Assembly (NCBI GenBank): GCA_016212195.1
Contig: JACRGW010000087.1
Location: 1-5,621 of the forward strand
Reading direction: 5' to 3'
From: Nitrospirota bacterium
GTDB taxonomy: Bacteria; Nitrospirota; Thermodesulfovibrionia; JACRGW01
Length of the DNA stretch: 5,621 bases
Of the stretch, positions 4,213 to 5,621 are shown one piece after another. Under the pieces are notes generated by a model. It was given only the letters and a program-made list of their open reading frames with translations, had not been told where the DNA came from and did not search any database. Made by a program: the position numbers and the translations under genes. The stretch's first letter is position 1; the number at the start of each line of letters is the position of its first letter.

Positions 4213-5621
4213 ATGACTATGTTTTTTCCGCGTTTAGAAGACTTTAAAGAAAAGGCAAGGGAAGGGAATCTGATCCCTGTTTATAAGGAAATCCTTGCTG
4301 ATATGGAGACCCCTGTCTCTGCCTTCCTTAAAATAGATAATGGTCAGTATTCCTACCTCCTCGAGAGTGTCGTAGGGGGTGAAAAATGGGCACGTTACTC
4401 CTTTCTTGGAAGTAACCCTTCAGTAGTCATAAAAGGAAAAGGGGATAATATAGAGATTACAAGGGATGGAAAGAAGGAAACTGTTTCTTTTAATAAGGAC
4501 CCATTAGATGTAATAAAAAAGGAGATGGAACGGTACAGGCCTGTCAATATCTCCGGGTTACCGAGGTTCTTTGGAGGTGCTGTAGGTTACCTCGGATATG
4601 ATGTGGTCCGTTTTTTCGAGAAGGTCCCCGATTACTGCAGGGAAGACCTCGAACTTCCAGATTTTCTTTTTATGATAACCGATACCCTCCTTATCTTCGA
4701 TAGCCTTGCACAGAAAATAAAGGTTATATCAAATGCCCATATTGATGATTGTGATCCAGAAAAGGCATACAAAGAAGCAAAAGAAAAGATTCAGAATATC
4801 ATAGAAAGGCTCAGAAAAGACAGGGGTAAAGGGATAAAGGAGTCAAGGAGTACGATACAAGATGCACGATACACAATGCAGGATGCAAACATCAGGCATC
4901 ATGAATCAGGCATCATGAATACTGAGCAACATACCCTCGAACCTCAAGTCTCTGAAGAAATTAGTTCTAACCTCAAAAAGAAAGACTTCGAGAATATGGT
5001 GAAACGTGCAAAGGAATATATAGCCTCTGGTGATATAATACAGGTTGTACTTTCTCAGAGATTCGAAAAAGAAATAACTTTTTCATCCTTTGAGATTTAC
5101 AGGGCTCTGAGGGTTATAAACCCTTCTCCCTATATGTATTTTCTCAGATTCGGTAATACTTCGATGATAGGCTCTTCTCCTGAGATTCTTGTAAGATTAG
5201 AGGGAAAGGTATTAGAAGAAAGACCGATAGCCGGAACGAGAAAGAGGGGATCTACAGAGGAAGAAGATAAAGCCCTGGAGAAAGAACTTCTGAATGACCC
5301 GAAGGAAATGGCAGAACATATAATGCTTGTGGACCTCGGGAGGAATGATCTCGGCAGGGTATCAGAGATCGGTTCGGTCAGGATGAAGGAACTTATGGTT
5401 GTAGAAAGGTACTCCCATGTCATGCATATCGTCTCTGATGTCGAAGGAATACTTGCTGAAGGCAAAGATTCCTATGATGTACTGAGGGCATGTTTCCCAG
5501 CAGGAACTGTATCAGGTGCGCCAAAGATAAGGGCGATGGAGATTATTGAAGAACTCGAGCCTACAAGAAGGGGACCCTATGCAGGGGCTGTGGGATATTT
5601 CAGTTTCTCAGGCAATATGGA
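4213..5621 (+). CDS. trpE: Anthranilate synthase component I, truncated by the window edge
   Basis: The gene is open from ATG 4213 to the window end (469 complete codons; the C-terminus is missing). TrpE converts chorismate, with ammonia from the TrpG glutaminase subunit, to anthranilate, the first step of tryptophan synthesis. The N-terminal domain carries LLES (49-52), the tryptophan feedback element, followed by WARYSFLG. The chorismate-binding domain starts near residue 253 and shows GDIIQVVLSQRF (273-284), NPSPYMYFLRF (303-313), SSPEILVR (321-328), RPIAGTRKRG (337-346), EHIMLVDLGRND (368-379, catalytic-site His369), CFPAGTVSGAPK (427-438) and PYAGAVGYFSFSGN (455-468). LLES and NPSPYM argue for TrpE over PabB and for feedback sensitivity. 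The inter-domain linker (about residues 205-250) contains a repeat-derived insert of low-complexity, His/Met/Gln-rich residues. No frameshift or stop is present. trpG would be expected just beyond the window. Confidence 0.95.
   Translation, partial: MTMFFPRLEDFKEKAREGNLIPVYKEILADMETPVSAFLKIDNGQYSYLLESVVGGEKWARYSFLGSNPSVVIKGKGDNIEITRDGKKETVSFNKDPLDVIKKEMERYRPVNISGLPRFFGGAVGYLGYDVVRFFEKVPDYCREDLELPDFLFMITDTLLIFDSLAQKIKVISNAHIDDCDPEKAYKEAKEKIQNIIERLRKDRGKGIKESRSTIQDARYTMQDANIRHHESGIMNTEQHTLEPQVSEEISSNLKKKDFENMVKRAKEYIASGDIIQVVLSQRFEKEITFSSFEIYRALRVINPSPYMYFLRFGNTSMIGSSPEILVRLEGKVLEERPIAGTRKRGSTEEEDKALEKELLNDPKEMAEHIMLVDLGRNDLGRVSEIGSVRMKELMVVERYSHVMHIVSDVEGILAEGKDSYDVLRACFPAGTVSGAPKIRAMEIIEELEPTRRGPYAGAVGYFSFSGNM
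4854..4923. repeat. Degenerate 14-base tandem repeat inside the trpE reading frame
   Basis: Five consecutive 14-base units start at 4854, 4868, 4882, 4896 and 4910. The first three begin GATRC, the last two GCATC. The phase-shifted unit ATCAGGCATCATGA occurs as a perfect tandem pair at 4891-4904 and 4905-4918. The array encodes roughly residues 214-237 of TrpE, between its two domains. Because 14 is not a multiple of three, each unit is read in a different frame, yet no stop codon arises. The composition (A, T, G, C words such as GATGCA) differs clearly from neighbouring trpE codons, suggesting insertion of a dispersed element and tolerance in the linker. Confidence 0.8.

Noticed and set aside
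4854..4923. CRISPR-like array
   Set aside because: Units are 14 bases, contiguous and degenerate, with no spacers, and lie inside an open coding frame.
5130..5465. 111-codon - strand ORF opposite trpE
   Set aside because: Ser-rich antisense translation of conserved chorismate-binding-domain codons; trpE motifs on the + strand are unambiguous.

Overview
The window is a bacterial chromosomal segment with all credible genes on the + strand. From left to right it holds a two-gene cassette (a nucleotidyltransferase-fold protein and a 74-residue partner), a three-gene late menaquinone block (UbiD-family decarboxylase, UbiA-family prenyltransferase, UbiX flavin prenyltransferase), and the first 469 codons of trpE, which runs off the right edge. 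The decarboxylase resembles the SCO4490-type enzymes of the futalosine menaquinone route. Together with anaerobe-like, moderate-GC codon use and abundant dispersed hairpin repeats, this suggests an uncultured environmental bacterium, perhaps Nitrospirota or a deltaproteobacterial-type lineage. The taxonomic guess is inference only.

Layout: 5-30 hairpin repeat; 45-587 nucleotidyltransferase (TTG start); 584-808 small partner (4-base overlap); 805-867 mini-ORF, possibly a vestige; 857-2308 mqnL; 2327-2396 paired hairpin repeat; 2436-3305 mqnP; 3291-3378 C/G-rich repeat with a G-quadruplex motif; 3388-3987 ubiX; 4015-4168 composite nested inverted repeat; 4213-5621 trpE (partial), with a 14-base-period repeat at 4854-4923 inside its reading frame.

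How the genes fit together: UbiX makes prenylated FMN, which the UbiD-type decarboxylase needs. The prenyltransferase attaches the isoprenoid tail to the naphthoate ring, and the decarboxylase removes the ring carboxylate. TrpE also consumes chorismate, the precursor of the futalosine pathway, so the cluster sits at a chorismate branch point.

The most striking property is repeat colonisation. Each of the three larger gaps between genes downstream of mqnL holds a different repeat family. Repeats also reach into coding sequence: they supply the last residues of the prenyltransferase, an apparent but probably false N-terminus for it, the ribosome-binding region of ubiX, and a linker insertion in TrpE. 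Also notable is a predicted loss of one metal-ligand asparagine in the UbiD-type enzyme.
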